DNA from: Desulfuromonas sp. KJ2020 | GTDB lineage: Bacteria > Desulfobacterota > Desulfuromonadia > Desulfuromonadales > SZUA-540 | Direction of reading: 5' to 3' | DNA length: 64,000 nucleotides | Assembly (NCBI RefSeq): GCF_024197615.1 | Contig: NZ_JAKUKE010000001.1 | Location: 1,468,773-1,532,772, forward strand | Shown here: in pieces, positions 27,961 through 36,741 of the stretch | Layout of the letters: each line of letters starts with the position of its first letter | Position numbering within the stretch: position 1 is the stretch's first letter | Position numbers and translations under genes: made by a program | The notes under the pieces: model-generated | The model's database searches: none | Told to the model about the DNA's origin: nothing | Seen by the model: the letters and a program-made list of their open reading frames with translations, nothing else

Positions 27961-28938
27961 ATGGAATCTGACAAGCCGATCGGCATCGTCCTGCTCAACA
28001 TGGGAGGGCCCGACTCGCTGGAGGCGGTAGAGCCCTTTCTCTACAACCTCTTTTCCGATCGGGAGTTGATCCGCCTGCCGCTGGGGGCTTTGCTGCAGCG
28101 TCCTTTCGCCCGGCTGATCTCTTTTTTTCGGGCCAAAAAGGTTCGGCTGAACTATCGCGCCATCGGCGGCAAAACGCCCCTGCTCATGTGGACTCAGCGG
28201 CAGGCCGAGGGCGTGGCCAGGGCTCTGGGCACCTCCTTCAAGCCTTATGTGGCCATGCGCTACTGGCATCCTTTCGCCCAGGAGACCCTGCGCCAGATGC
28301 GGGCCGATGGGGTGGAACGGGCTGTGGTGCTCTCCATGTATCCCCATTACACCGGCGCGACGGGAGGGAGCAGCATTAACGACTTTCGCCGCGCCGCCCG
28401 CGAGCATCATCCCGACCTGCAGTTTACCGTCATTGACCAATGGTACGACTGGCCCGGCTACCTCGACGCCCTGGCCCAGCGCGTGCGGGAGGGTCTGGAG
28501 CAGTTCCATGAGCTGCGGCGGGACGAAGTGCAGATCCTCTTTTCGGCCCACGCGCTGCCGCAGAAGTTCATCGACCGCGGCGATCCTTATCTCGAACATA
28601 TCCTGGCGACGGTCAAGGGAGTGATGGAGCGGGTGGGTGAGCGGCCCTGGCATCTCGGCTTCCAGAGCCGTAGCGGTCCCGTCAAGTGGATGGAGCCGGA
28701 CACCGTCGAGGTTATCGACACCTTGGCGGCGGAGGGGCACAAGGCCGTCCTCATGGTGCCGATCTCCTTTGTTTCTGACCACATCGAAACCCTGCACGAG
28801 ATCGACATCGAGTATGCCGAACACGCCTACAAGGCCGGCATCCCTTCCTTCCAGCGGGTGCCCTCTTTAAACGACCACGACGATTTTATCCAGGCCCTGG
28901 CCGGCCTGGTGCGCGACTCTCTGGAGAAACCGGCATGA
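27961..28938 (+). CDS. hemH: Ferrochelatase
   Basis: 325-aa enzyme inserting Fe(II) into a porphyrin. ATG 27961 was chosen because the family N terminus PIGIVLLNMGGPDSLEAVEPFLYNLFSD follows at once; a GTG at 27916 lies within the preceding hairpin. The metal-site His is in ILFSAHALPQKFIDRGDPY and the conserved FQSRSGPVKWMEP segment is present. The ribosome site is weak, and with the upstream hairpin suggests low or regulated translation. Stop overlaps the next small gene (ATGA). Confidence 0.94.
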   Translation: MESDKPIGIVLLNMGGPDSLEAVEPFLYNLFSDRELIRLPLGALLQRPFARLISFFRAKKVRLNYRAIGGKTPLLMWTQRQAEGVARALGTSFKPYVAMRYWHPFAQETLRQMRADGVERAVVLSMYPHYTGATGGSSINDFRRAAREHHPDLQFTVIDQWYDWPGYLDALAQRVREGLEQFHELRRDEVQILFSAHALPQKFIDRGDPYLEHILATVKGVMERVGERPWHLGFQSRSGPVKWMEPDTVEVIDTLAAEGHKAVLMVPISFVSDHIETLHEIDIEYAEHAYKAGIPSFQRVPSLNDHDDFIQALAGLVRDSLEKPA

Positions 28939-29117
28939 AAACCTGCGCCATCTGCGGCAAGACCTTCGACCCTGCGGCCCCGCTCGATAATCCCAGTGAA
29001 CAGGCCGGTCTGCACATGGCCCGCGAGCTCTATGACGATGCCGATCAGCTCTGCCCTCAGTGCCTGGCCAATCGCGGCACCCTGGGGATGATGTACTGCA
29101 CTGAGTTCTACGGTTGA
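28935..29117 (+). CDS. Small four-cysteine protein coupled to hemH, unknown
   Basis: 60-aa protein beginning inside the hemH stop codon (ATGA). CAICGKTFDP near the N terminus and CPQC at residues ~40-43 form two CxxC pairs, a likely zinc ribbon; a fifth Cys is in MMYCTEFYG. No known family was recognised. Translational coupling to ferrochelatase hints at a role in metal or haem handling, but that is inference from position only. A terminator follows. Confidence 0.65.
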   Translation: MKTCAICGKTFDPAAPLDNPSEQAGLHMARELYDDADQLCPQCLANRGTLGMMYCTEFYG

Positions 29118-29140
29118 GAATCGTTTCAGCGCCCCACGCA

Positions 29141-29176
29141 AAAAGGGCCTCCCGCGGTGGAGAGGCCCTTTTTTCA
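29141..29176. terminator. Bidirectional terminator between haem genes and J-domain gene
   Basis: AAAAGGGCCTC-(10 bases)-GAGGCCCTTTTTT. The stem is flanked by A and T runs, and overlaps the stop codon of the converging J-domain gene. Confidence 0.88.
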
Positions 29177-30064
29177 TAGTCCGTTCTTTTGCAGCTCTTC
29201 CAGTAGTTTTCGCTGCCTGTCGGTAAGTTTCTGCGGCACGTCCACCTCGACGATGGCGTAGAGGTCGCCTTTTTCCTGCTTGCCGCTGCCGGGCACCCCG
29301 AAGCCCTTGAGGCGGATCTTCTTGCCGGCCGAGGTGCCGGCGGGCACCTTCACACGTTTGGGGCCTTCCAGGGTAGGAACCTCCACCGAGGTGCCGAGGC
29401 AGGCGCCGCTGAAGGGCACCTGTATGCGGGCATAGAGGTCCTGGCCCTCGCGGGTAAGGGTGGGGTCCGGGTCCACCTTGATCTCCAGGTAGAGATCGCC
29501 GGGCGGGCCTCCCATGGGGCTGGGGCCGCCCTTGCCGGCGACACGCAGCTTCTTGCCCGGCTCGACCCCGGCGGGGATGCGGACCTGCAGGTGCTCCACC
29601 TGATCGCCCTGTTTGTAGTCAACCCGGCGCTCGCCGCCGAGGACCGCCTGGCGAAAGGGGATGGTAAGGGACATCAGGTAGTCCTGCCCCTTGACCGCCT
29701 GTCGGCGGGTGGAGCCCGTGAAGGGGGCTTTGCGGCCGCCGCCGAACAGATGGCTGAAGATGTCGTCGGTGCCGAAACCGAACTCGCGGAAGATATCCCC
29801 CACATCGAAGTCGCGGTAAATGTCTTCCTGGCTGTAGCGCTGGTGGAAGCCGGTCGAGCCGAACTGGTCGTACTGCTTCTTTTTGTCGGGATTCGACAGC
29901 ACGGCGTAGGCCTCGGTGATTTCCTTGAAGCGCTCTTCCGCCTTCTTGTCACCCGGATTTTTGTCGGGATGGTATTTCAGGGCCAGCTTGCGGTAGGCCT
30001 TCTTGATCTCTTCGGCCGAGGCCTCCTTGGCCACGCCGAGCACATCATAGTAATTCTTGGTCAT
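29174..30064 (-). CDS. CbpA-type DnaJ-class co-chaperone
   Basis: 296-aa co-chaperone of Hsp70. J domain at residues 1-70 with YHPDKNPGD carrying the HPD motif that stimulates DnaK. A Gly/Phe-rich linker (~75-125, [23 protein letters not shown]) follows, then two DnaJ-C substrate-binding beta domains. The Cys-rich zinc finger of DnaJ is absent, so it is CbpA-like. Start ATG 30064 has GGCAGGAG upstream; an earlier in-frame ATG would place extra residues before the J domain. Located in the haem region, an arrangement I recall near hemE/hemH in Geobacter. Confidence 0.92.
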   Translation of the reverse strand: MTKNYYDVLGVAKEASAEEIKKAYRKLALKYHPDKNPGDKKAEERFKEITEAYAVLSNPDKKKQYDQFGSTGFHQRYSQEDIYRDFDVGDIFREFGFGTDDIFSHLFGGGRKAPFTGSTRRQAVKGQDYLMSLTIPFRQAVLGGERRVDYKQGDQVEHLQVRIPAGVEPGKKLRVAGKGGPSPMGGPPGDLYLEIKVDPDPTLTREGQDLYARIQVPFSGACLGTSVEVPTLEGPKRVKVPAGTSAGKKIRLKGFGVPGSGKQEKGDLYAIVEVDVPQKLTDRQRKLLEELQKNGL

Positions 30065-30101
30065 GCGGTCTCCTGCCTGTGTAGAGCCTGTGTCGGAACT
30101 T

Positions 30102-30130
30102 ACTATAATTACGCCGGCCCGCTGCGTCAA
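30102..30130 (-). promoter_or_regulatory. Sigma-70 promoter of the J-domain gene
   Basis: On the minus strand: TTGACG (30130-30125), 17-base spacer, TATAGT (30107-30102), 38 bases before the ATG. Confidence 0.65.
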
Positions 30131-30234
30131 GCGCGCGCCGGTCAAAATGCAGGGGTAAAGGCATATTCCTTGCTTTATATGGAGCCTGAAAGTGACGCCG
30201 GGCGGTCCGCCGAGACAGAGAGTGCAGGTTCCGC

Positions 30235-30263
30235 TTGACCCCGCCGGTGGGCTGTTCTATGTT
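30235..30263 (+). promoter_or_regulatory. Sigma-70 promoter of the PPO gene
   Basis: TTGACC (30235-30240), 17-base spacer, TATGTT (30258-30263). It lies ~100 bases before the PPO ATG and is divergent from the J-domain promoter. Confidence 0.6.
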
Positions 30264-30366
30264 TTTTCGTGCGGGTGTGGGTTGAAAATACCCATCTTCC
30301 CGGTTATTTGACCAGGTCGGTCTAGGTCCTTTGAATCCATTCCATCCTCCAACCCAAGGAGCTACG

Positions 30367-31776
30367 ATGCGCGTCGCCATTATCGGAGCCGGTATTTCCG
30401 GTCTGTCCACGGCTTTTGCCATTGAACGCCTGGCCCGCGAGGCCGGCCTCGACCTGCAGACGGTCATTTTTGAAAAGAAAGAGCGCACCGGCGGCAAAAT
30501 TCACAGTATCCAGGAAGAGGGCTATTTGTGCGAATGGGGCCCCAACGGCTTTCTCGACAACAAGCCCATGACCCTTGAACTCTGCGATCGGCTAAATATC
30601 CGCGGCCAGCTGGCCCGCTCCAACGACAATGCCCGCAAGCGCTTCATCTATTCGGAAGGGCAGTTGCACCGTCTGCCCGAAAACGGACCTTCCTTCCTGA
30701 AATCCCCGCTGATCTCCTGGCCGGGCAAGCTGCGCCTCGCCTGTGAGACGCTGATTCCCGCCTACCGGGGTGAAGAGGATGAGACCCTCGCGCATTTTGC
30801 CCGCCGCCGCCTGGGCGAGGAAGCTCTCGACAAGCTTATCGCCCCCATGGTTTCCGGTATTTTTGCCGGCGACCCAGAGACCATGAGCCTCAAGAGCTGT
30901 TTCCCCCGCATCCATCAACTTGAGCAGGAATACGGCGGCCTGATCAAGGCCATGGTCAAGCTGGCCAAAAAGAAGAAGGCCGAGCGCAAGGCCGGCAAGG
31001 TCGTCGCCAGTGCCGCTGGCCCCGGCGGAGTCCTCACGTCCTTTGTCGGCGGCATCCAGGAATTGACGGACCGTCTGCAGGAGGCCGTCACCGGGGAACT
31101 GCGCACGGGGGTGGGCGTCAACGGCGTCCTGCCCAAGCAAGGGGGGTTCGAGCTGCATCTGGAAGACGGCTCTATCGAAGAGGCGGAGGTGGTGGTCAGC
31201 GCCGCGCCCGCCTACGCCCTGGCCGGCATGCTGGAAGAGTCGCTGCCCGAGGTAGCGCAGACGCTCAAGGAGATCCCCTATGCCTCCATGAACGTGGTCT
31301 GCTTCGGCTATGCGCGGGAGCAGATTGCCCGGGATCTGGACGGTTTTGGCTATCTCATCCCTCGCAAGGAAGGGCGCCACACTCTCGGAACCCTGTGGGA
31401 TTCCAGTATCTTTCCGAACCGCGCCCCCGAGGGGCATGTCCTTTTGCGATCCATGATGGGCGGCGCGACCAATCCCGGCGCCTTTGACCTGGCGGAAACG
31501 GAGGTTAAGTCGCGGGTGATGGAGGACCTGGCCACCATCATGGGGATCAAGGCCGAGCCGCAGTTCGTGCGCATCTTCCGTCACCGTCGCGCCATCCCTC
31601 AGTATGTGGCGGGACACGCCAATAAATTGCTGGCTCTGGATGAAAGGCTCAAGGCTTGTCCCGGATTGTTCTTCACGGGCAACGCCTATTTCGGCGTCGG
31701 GCTCAACGACTGCGTCAACGCCTCCAATCAGATGGCAGAAAAAGTGCTGGCCCATGTTCGGGCCACCAAGGTCTGA
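30367..31776 (+). CDS. hemG: FAD-dependent protoporphyrinogen/coproporphyrinogen oxidase
   Basis: 469-aa flavoprotein oxidising protoporphyrinogen IX (or coproporphyrinogen III). The start at ATG 30367 follows CAAGGAG and opens with the FAD Rossmann motif VAIIGAGISGLSTAFAIERL. Family landmarks are ERTGGKIHSIQEEGYLCEWGPNGF, MVSGIFAGDPETMSLKSCFP and the C-terminal FAD block GNAYFGVGLNDCVNASNQMAEKV. This is the HemY-type protein (called hemG in Geobacter annotations), not the small flavodoxin HemG. In an anaerobe the electron acceptor is probably a quinone chain, not O2. Confidence 0.92.
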   Translation: MRVAIIGAGISGLSTAFAIERLAREAGLDLQTVIFEKKERTGGKIHSIQEEGYLCEWGPNGFLDNKPMTLELCDRLNIRGQLARSNDNARKRFIYSEGQLHRLPENGPSFLKSPLISWPGKLRLACETLIPAYRGEEDETLAHFARRRLGEEALDKLIAPMVSGIFAGDPETMSLKSCFPRIHQLEQEYGGLIKAMVKLAKKKKAERKAGKVVASAAGPGGVLTSFVGGIQELTDRLQEAVTGELRTGVGVNGVLPKQGGFELHLEDGSIEEAEVVVSAAPAYALAGMLEESLPEVAQTLKEIPYASMNVVCFGYAREQIARDLDGFGYLIPRKEGRHTLGTLWDSSIFPNRAPEGHVLLRSMMGGATNPGAFDLAETEVKSRVMEDLATIMGIKAEPQFVRIFRHRRAIPQYVAGHANKLLALDERLKACPGLFFTGNAYFGVGLNDCVNASNQMAEKVLAHVRATKV

Positions 31777-31791
31777 GAATTCTCCCGATTG

Positions 31792-32739
31792 ATGCGTCGA
31801 ATCCGCACTTCAGCCGCTCCCGCTTCCGCGGGTCGGGATATCGGCCGGATCGTCGGCCTGGTGGTCGTCTTCTACCTGGCCTGGGTGGGATTTTCTCTGG
31901 GTGTGCAACACCTGCCGGCCCCCGCCATGCTCAGGGAGCTGCTCCCCCTGCTGACCCTGGGGTTGCATCTGGGCTTTGCCGCTCTGGCCTTGGCCCTCTT
32001 TCACCGCACTTTCAGCCGGATATTCAAGGCCCATCCTCGCTTGCGCCTGGCGTTGATTGCCTTTTGCGTCCTGGTGGCCCTGGCTCTGTACGGTGGCAGT
32101 CGCTGGCTGGTGCTGTCACCGTCGGTTTTTGTCGACCTGTTCGGCACGGCCAACCTGCTGCTGCTGGCCATGGTGGTGGGGAGCTGGATGACGACCGCCT
32201 TGAGCCGTCCGGCCGAATTGGTCCCCGTTTGCCTGGTGATGTCGCTGGTCGATATTTTCAGTGTGAGCCGCGGCCCCAGTCGCTTTATCGCCGGTCGCAT
32301 TGAGGAGTTCTATCTGAAGGGGAGGGAGGGGCTGCCCCCTGTCGGCGACTTTCTGCTCATCAAGATGACGCTCCCCGGCGGCACGGCTGCCTTTCCGGTC
32401 TTTGGCGTATCCGACTGGATCATAGTCGCCTTTCTGGCCCTGGCGTCCGCCCGGTTCGAGTATAACGACAATCTGTTGGGACCTGGCCTCGCCACCCTTG
32501 GTGAGACAAAACGACCGGCTCTCTACTTCCCGCTGCCGGCGGCCGCCCTGCTGCTTGCCGTCCTGCTGGCCCAATTTACGGGCGTCTTCCTGCCGGCCCT
32601 CCCCTTTATTTCCGTCCTTTTCCTAACCTTCCTCTTTGTGCGTTATCCGGCCAGCCGTCAGCTGCTGCGGACTGACTGGATGCTGGTGCTGACCGCCTTT
32701 GGGGTCATGGCCGCGCTCATGCTCCTTCCCCCACGTTAG
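31792..32739 (+). CDS. Multipass inner-membrane protein, unknown
   Basis: 315-aa integral membrane protein, 15 bases after the PPO gene and so probably co-transcribed. About nine hydrophobic segments are visible, e.g. IVGLVVVFYLAWVGFSLGV, LALIAFCVLVALALYGG, LLLLAMVVGSWMTTAL, PLPAAALLLAVLLAQFTG. A hydrophilic loop (SRGPSRFIAGRIEEFYLKGREGLPP) sits at residues ~160-190. No family was recognised; a link with haem or quinone metabolism is suggested only by position. Confidence 0.7.
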   Translation: MRRIRTSAAPASAGRDIGRIVGLVVVFYLAWVGFSLGVQHLPAPAMLRELLPLLTLGLHLGFAALALALFHRTFSRIFKAHPRLRLALIAFCVLVALALYGGSRWLVLSPSVFVDLFGTANLLLLAMVVGSWMTTALSRPAELVPVCLVMSLVDIFSVSRGPSRFIAGRIEEFYLKGREGLPPVGDFLLIKMTLPGGTAAFPVFGVSDWIIVAFLALASARFEYNDNLLGPGLATLGETKRPALYFPLPAAALLLAVLLAQFTGVFLPALPFISVLFLTFLFVRYPASRQLLRTDWMLVLTAFGVMAALMLLPPR

Positions 32740-32799
32740 TCCAGGGCCAGGTCTCTGAAAAATTATCACCAGTGTGACAAAAGGAGTGATGCTTTCTGG

Positions 32800-33732
32800 T
32801 CATTCGTCAAGTTTTACCGGCGATACAAAGCCGGGTGGCTTGATGGCAAGGACCGAGCAGGGGAGCTGTTCCAGAATCGCTTCCGCCGTGTTGCCGATGA
32901 AGAGGCCCGAAACCCCGGTGCGGGCGAGCGTTCCCATGACCACTAGATCGGCCTGTAGCTTTTCGGCCATAGCGGAGATTTCACGCTGGGGGGAGCCTTT
33001 TTGTAAATGGTAACGTGGCCGCAGTTGGCCGTAGAGCTCTTCACCGACCTGCTTCCGCAGGCTGTCTTCGATTCTGGATAGGGCACCTTGATGACGCAGG
33101 CGCTCCATTTCCACGTAGGTCGCAACCTCATCAGGCGACTTGTCGCTCCACCGCCGCACAATCCCCTCGGCGAAGCCCTCCCAGGCGTGGACCAGATGCA
33201 GGGCGGCGCCGTCGGAGACGGCCAGGGCACTGGCCAGGGCGAGGATTTCGCTGTTGAGGGTTGTTTCCGTCTCGTCCGACCGCACGGGATTGACGTCGAC
33301 GGCGGCCAGGATACGGCTGTAATGGGGAGTCTCCGGTACCTTCATCAACCAGACGGGGCAGGGACATTTGCGCAGCAGATGCATGTCGGTGCTGCCAAAG
33401 AGGCGTTGGATGAAACCGGGATTTTCGGCCGCCTTAATAACCAGGTCGTAACCGTGGCGCAGGACGGCACGGATAATTTCCCGAAAGGCCGAACCCACCA
33501 GAACGTCGGTCCGGATGTTCGGATTCTGACCATAAGGGACGGCCAGTTCCTGCAGCGCCTGCCGCTGGAAGGCGACCTCCTCGTCCTGGTACTCCGGTTC
33601 GATCTTGGTAAGGGTGGAGACGATCGTAAGTTTCGCCTCGTGGCGGGCAGCCAGGGAAACAGCGCGAGTCAGGGCGGAAGCCTGGTCCACCAAAGGTTCG
33701 CTGACATAGAGAATGTTTCTGAAACGTTTCAT
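32800..33732 (-). CDS. Tandem universal stress protein (UspE-like)
   Basis: 310-aa cytoplasmic protein made of two Usp domains: residues ~1-140 (ILYVSEPLVDQASALTRAVSLAARHEAKLTIV...GSTDMHLLRKCPCPVWLMK) and ~145-300 (ILAAVDVN...DLVVMGTLARTGVSGLFIGNTAEAILEQLPCSVLAIKPPGF). The second domain keeps the ATP-binding type G-x2-G-x9-G-S/N pattern (GTLARTGVSGLFIGNTAE). Starts 23 bases after the antiporter gene on the same strand, so the two are co-expressed. A stress role tied to ion homeostasis is likely. Confidence 0.9.
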   Translation of the reverse strand: MKRFRNILYVSEPLVDQASALTRAVSLAARHEAKLTIVSTLTKIEPEYQDEEVAFQRQALQELAVPYGQNPNIRTDVLVGSAFREIIRAVLRHGYDLVIKAAENPGFIQRLFGSTDMHLLRKCPCPVWLMKVPETPHYSRILAAVDVNPVRSDETETTLNSEILALASALAVSDGAALHLVHAWEGFAEGIVRRWSDKSPDEVATYVEMERLRHQGALSRIEDSLRKQVGEELYGQLRPRYHLQKGSPQREISAMAEKLQADLVVMGTLARTGVSGLFIGNTAEAILEQLPCSVLAIKPPGFVSPVKLDE

Positions 33733-33755
33733 GGTGTCGATCCCTCTCCCGTGCC

Positions 33756-35912
33756 TTAAAGGGGCTCCTGTCCCCTCAACTGCTGAATAGCGGTAACCTT
33801 GCCGATCACAATAAGATTGTCGCCGCCTTGCAGACGCTCCTCCGACTGGAGGCTCATGATGGATTCCTGCCCGCGACGGATACCGACCAGGGTGACGCCG
33901 TAGGTCTGCCGAAAGCGCAACTCGGCCAGCGACTTGCCGGAAAGGCTCGAATCGGAGGCCACGCGGATTTCTGCCAGTTCGAAATGGTCTCCTTCCTGTG
34001 CCTTTTCCGGCGCCGCCAGCTGGTTCAGGGTCATCTCCGCTTCCTTGAGTTCGGCCGGCGATCCCATGATGAGAAGACGATCGGCCGGGTAGATACGAAA
34101 ATCCGGAGTTGGTTCATAGTGGACGCGCCCGCCGCGGCTGACCGCCAGAATCGAAATCCCCGTGGTCGAAGTCAGGGGAAGGTCGCGGATCGTCTCTCCG
34201 GCTACGGCCGCATCTGACTTGATCCGCACCTCCAGAAAGGAAACCGGCCAGTCGATGCTGGATGGCAGCAACTCCATGGCGTAAGTCAGGGCGTCGGCAG
34301 CCTGCTCGGTGGCGTCGACAAAGGGGCGGAAAATCAGATGCGCGCCGACTTTTTCAAACTCACGTACTTCTGCTGCCGTCGTGGCGGTAAGGGCCACCTT
34401 GCCCGCATACCCCTCTTTTTTGAGATTGTGGATCAGGGCCAGATTCATCGCCTTGTCCCGCACGGCGCTGATGACCCAGCGTGCTTTGTGCAGTGGCAGA
34501 TACTCGTGGATGTCCGGGTCGGCCATATCGCCATAGATAACCGGCAGTCCCCGTTGGCGCCAGCTGTCCAGAGCGCCAGGATCAAAGTCGATCCCCATCA
34601 CCGCCTTCTGGCGACGCAGCAGGTATTCGGCCAGGCCGCTGCCATAGTTGCCCAGGCCGAAGAGGATGACATCGACCGGAATGCTCTCCTTGAGGGTGTC
34701 GATGGCCGACTCCCGGTACGGGTTGCGCCGTTCGAAGATCGTCAAAGGAGCCGACAGGACATTATAGAGGGGAGCAGAATAGAGGATCATGTAGGTGGAG
34801 ATGAAAATGGTGACCACGCCGACCAGGGTGATCAGACCGACGGTTTCGTTGCTGATATGGCCGAGACTCAAGCCCAGGGCGGCCACGATAAGGGAAAATT
34901 CACTGATCTGGGCCACCGTGAGTCCGGCCAGGAAACTGGTGCGGCGTCGGTAACCCATCCAGCCCATGATGATAAGGACGATCAGGGGGTTGCCGATGAG
35001 GACGAAGAGGGAGAAGACCACGGACGATCCCAGCTGGGAGCCGACCGTGGACCATTCCAGGCGGGAGCCGAGGTCGATAAAAAAGAAGAGTAGCAGAAAA
35101 TCACGCAGCCCAGTGAGGCGCCCGCCGATGGCGTCGCGGTAGTCGGTGGAGGCCAGGGACACGCCGGCGAGGAAAGCGCCTACCTCTTTGCTGAAGCCAA
35201 GCAGTTCGCTGCCGGCCCCGAGAAAGACCGCCCAGGCGATGGCGAAGAGGGTCAGCAGTTCAAGGGAGTGGGCCAGACGTCGGGTCAGGCCAGGGAGGAC
35301 GAACTTCATGAGCAGGGCGACGACCCCCAGTAACCCCAGGCCCTTGGCGACGATCTCCAGCGCGGTGAGAAAAGGAGAGCCCTCGCCGGCGACCGAGGAA
35401 CCCAGGGTGGTGAGGCCGACCAGGGCCAGGATGGCGGCGATATCCTGCACGATAAGAAAACCGATAGCGATCTGGCCGTGCAGGGAGTCGATCTCCTTTT
35501 TGTCGGAGAGCAGTTTGACGATGATGATGGTGCTGGAAAAGGTCAGGGCTACGGCCACGTAGGTGGCGCTCAGCCAGGAGAGATCCAGGGCCAGGGCGAT
35601 GGCAAAACCGATGATGGAGGTGAAGATGATCTGACCCAGTCCCGTGGCCAGCGCGACGGGGCCGGTCGTGCGGATCAGGTGCAGATCGAGCTTGAGGCCA
35701 ACGATGAAGAGCAGCAGAGCGATGCCGATGTGGGCCAGCAGTTCGATCTGGTGATAGCTCTGAATGATGCCGAGACCGGAAGGCCCGGCCAGGATGCCGG
35801 TGGCCAGAAACATGATGATGAGAGGCTGGCGCAGCTTTTGGCCGATAATGCCAAGAAGAGTGGCTAAGCCAAGGATCGAGGCGATTTCGAGAAAAGAGCT
35901 TCCTTCTGTCAT
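33756..35912 (-). CDS. CPA2-family cation/proton antiporter with RCK domain (KefB-like)
   Basis: 718-aa inner-membrane transporter. Residues ~1-385 hold ~12-13 membrane segments of the Na+/H+ exchanger fold, including FLIVQDIAAILALVGL with the transport-type Asp. Residues ~410-530 are a TrkA-N/RCK nucleotide domain (VILFGLGNYGSGLAEYLL, IDFDPGAL). Two TrkA-C domains follow (~545-630 and ~640-718), each ending near RLLIMGS or NLIVIGK. Two TrkA-C copies are more than in KefB/KefC. It probably exchanges K+ or Na+ for H+ under ligand control. Forms an operon with the Usp gene. Confidence 0.9.
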   Translation of the reverse strand: MTEGSSFLEIASILGLATLLGIIGQKLRQPLIIMFLATGILAGPSGLGIIQSYHQIELLAHIGIALLLFIVGLKLDLHLIRTTGPVALATGLGQIIFTSIIGFAIALALDLSWLSATYVAVALTFSSTIIIVKLLSDKKEIDSLHGQIAIGFLIVQDIAAILALVGLTTLGSSVAGEGSPFLTALEIVAKGLGLLGVVALLMKFVLPGLTRRLAHSLELLTLFAIAWAVFLGAGSELLGFSKEVGAFLAGVSLASTDYRDAIGGRLTGLRDFLLLFFFIDLGSRLEWSTVGSQLGSSVVFSLFVLIGNPLIVLIIMGWMGYRRRTSFLAGLTVAQISEFSLIVAALGLSLGHISNETVGLITLVGVVTIFISTYMILYSAPLYNVLSAPLTIFERRNPYRESAIDTLKESIPVDVILFGLGNYGSGLAEYLLRRQKAVMGIDFDPGALDSWRQRGLPVIYGDMADPDIHEYLPLHKARWVISAVRDKAMNLALIHNLKKEGYAGKVALTATTAAEVREFEKVGAHLIFRPFVDATEQAADALTYAMELLPSSIDWPVSFLEVRIKSDAAVAGETIRDLPLTSTTGISILAVSRGGRVHYEPTPDFRIYPADRLLIMGSPAELKEAEMTLNQLAAPEKAQEGDHFELAEIRVASDSSLSGKSLAELRFRQTYGVTLVGIRRGQESIMSLQSEERLQGGDNLIVIGKVTAIQQLRGQEPL

Positions 35913-36039
35913 GCGGCGTAACTCCAGGGTGCTACCCGGTGGATATGGTTGTTCTCAGGCCAAGTCGATCTGGTAAGTGTACCTGACTTTGCCCTTTTTT
36001 TGCAGCACAATGAGCAGCCCTTCTGTCGTAGATGATCAC

Positions 36040-36066
36040 AAAAAAAGGCCGACATAAGCCGGCCTC
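36040..36066 (-). terminator. Terminator after the FeS/cytochrome b pair
   Basis: On the minus strand: AGGCCGGC-TTAT-GTCGGCCT followed by seven or more T. It ends the transcript coming from 37705 and shields the antiporter gene. The 35913-36039 gap holds the antiporter leader; no clear promoter was seen. Confidence 0.85.
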
Positions 36067-36099
36067 TTCCTTCCGATCAAGCATCACGTTGCTGACGCC

Positions 36100-36741
36100 T
36101 CAGATATCCCACTCCCTGTGGCGATGCTCGGCGTAGTCGCGGCGCACCTTTCCCGTAAACATGGAGGGGAGAAGGGGACGGTTGGCCTTGATCAGAAATG
36201 CGCCAAGGTGGGCGACGAACAGGCCGAGAAAGGCCATGGTTGCCAGCGTGTGAGTCAGGGTCACCACCTGCAGAAAGGTTGGATCCAGCGTGATAACGCC
36301 GGTGTTTTTGTAGACCTTGATCAGGCCGGTGGTGATGAGCAGCAGCGAAGTGAGGCCCATGGCCGCGTAAGCCAGGCGCTGTTCGGCTAGAAACTTGCCG
36401 TTCGGCGGCTCTTCCTGGTCTGTCACCATGGCCTTGATGATCTCGATGCTCTCTTTGACATCCCCCTTTCGCGGGACGGCGGCAAATTCACGGCGACGCA
36501 GATGAAAGACCAGGTGGAAAAAGACGGCGGCGGTGAAGATCATGGCGGCCATATAGTGGATGACCTGTTGAATAAGGAAGTTGGTGGACCAGCTCAGCCC
36601 CGGCAATTCGTTGACATAGAAGCGGCCGTACAGAGGCATGGTGCCGAAGCCGGAAAAGATCAGAACCAGGCCGCTGATGGCCACGGCCCAGTGGGTCAGG
36701 CGCACGGCCCCGTCATGACGCGATACGAAACTATTTTTCAT
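36100..36741 (-). CDS. Formate-dehydrogenase-type cytochrome b subunit
   Basis: 213-aa inner-membrane cytochrome b of the FdnI/HybB-like di-haem kind. Four hydrophobic segments are seen. Likely haem-b and quinone ligands are H17 in RLTHWAVAISG, the His residues in VIHYMAAMIFTAAVFFHLVFH, and those in LTHTLATMAFLGLFVAHLGAF. ATG 36741 follows AGGGAGAAG and lies 11 bases inside the end of the FeS protein gene. No catalytic molybdenum or hydrogenase subunit is nearby. The pair may link the quinone pool with a periplasmic redox partner. Confidence 0.85.
   Translation of the reverse strand: MKNSFVSRHDGAVRLTHWAVAISGLVLIFSGFGTMPLYGRFYVNELPGLSWSTNFLIQQVIHYMAAMIFTAAVFFHLVFHLRRREFAAVPRKGDVKESIEIIKAMVTDQEEPPNGKFLAEQRLAYAAMGLTSLLLITTGLIKVYKNTGVITLDPTFLQVVTLTHTLATMAFLGLFVAHLGAFLIKANRPLLPSMFTGKVRRDYAEHRHREWDI

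Noticed and set aside
31792-32739. Presenilin-like GxGD membrane protease
   Set aside because: PVFGVSDWII only resembles the motif; the partner YD motif and topology could not be seen.
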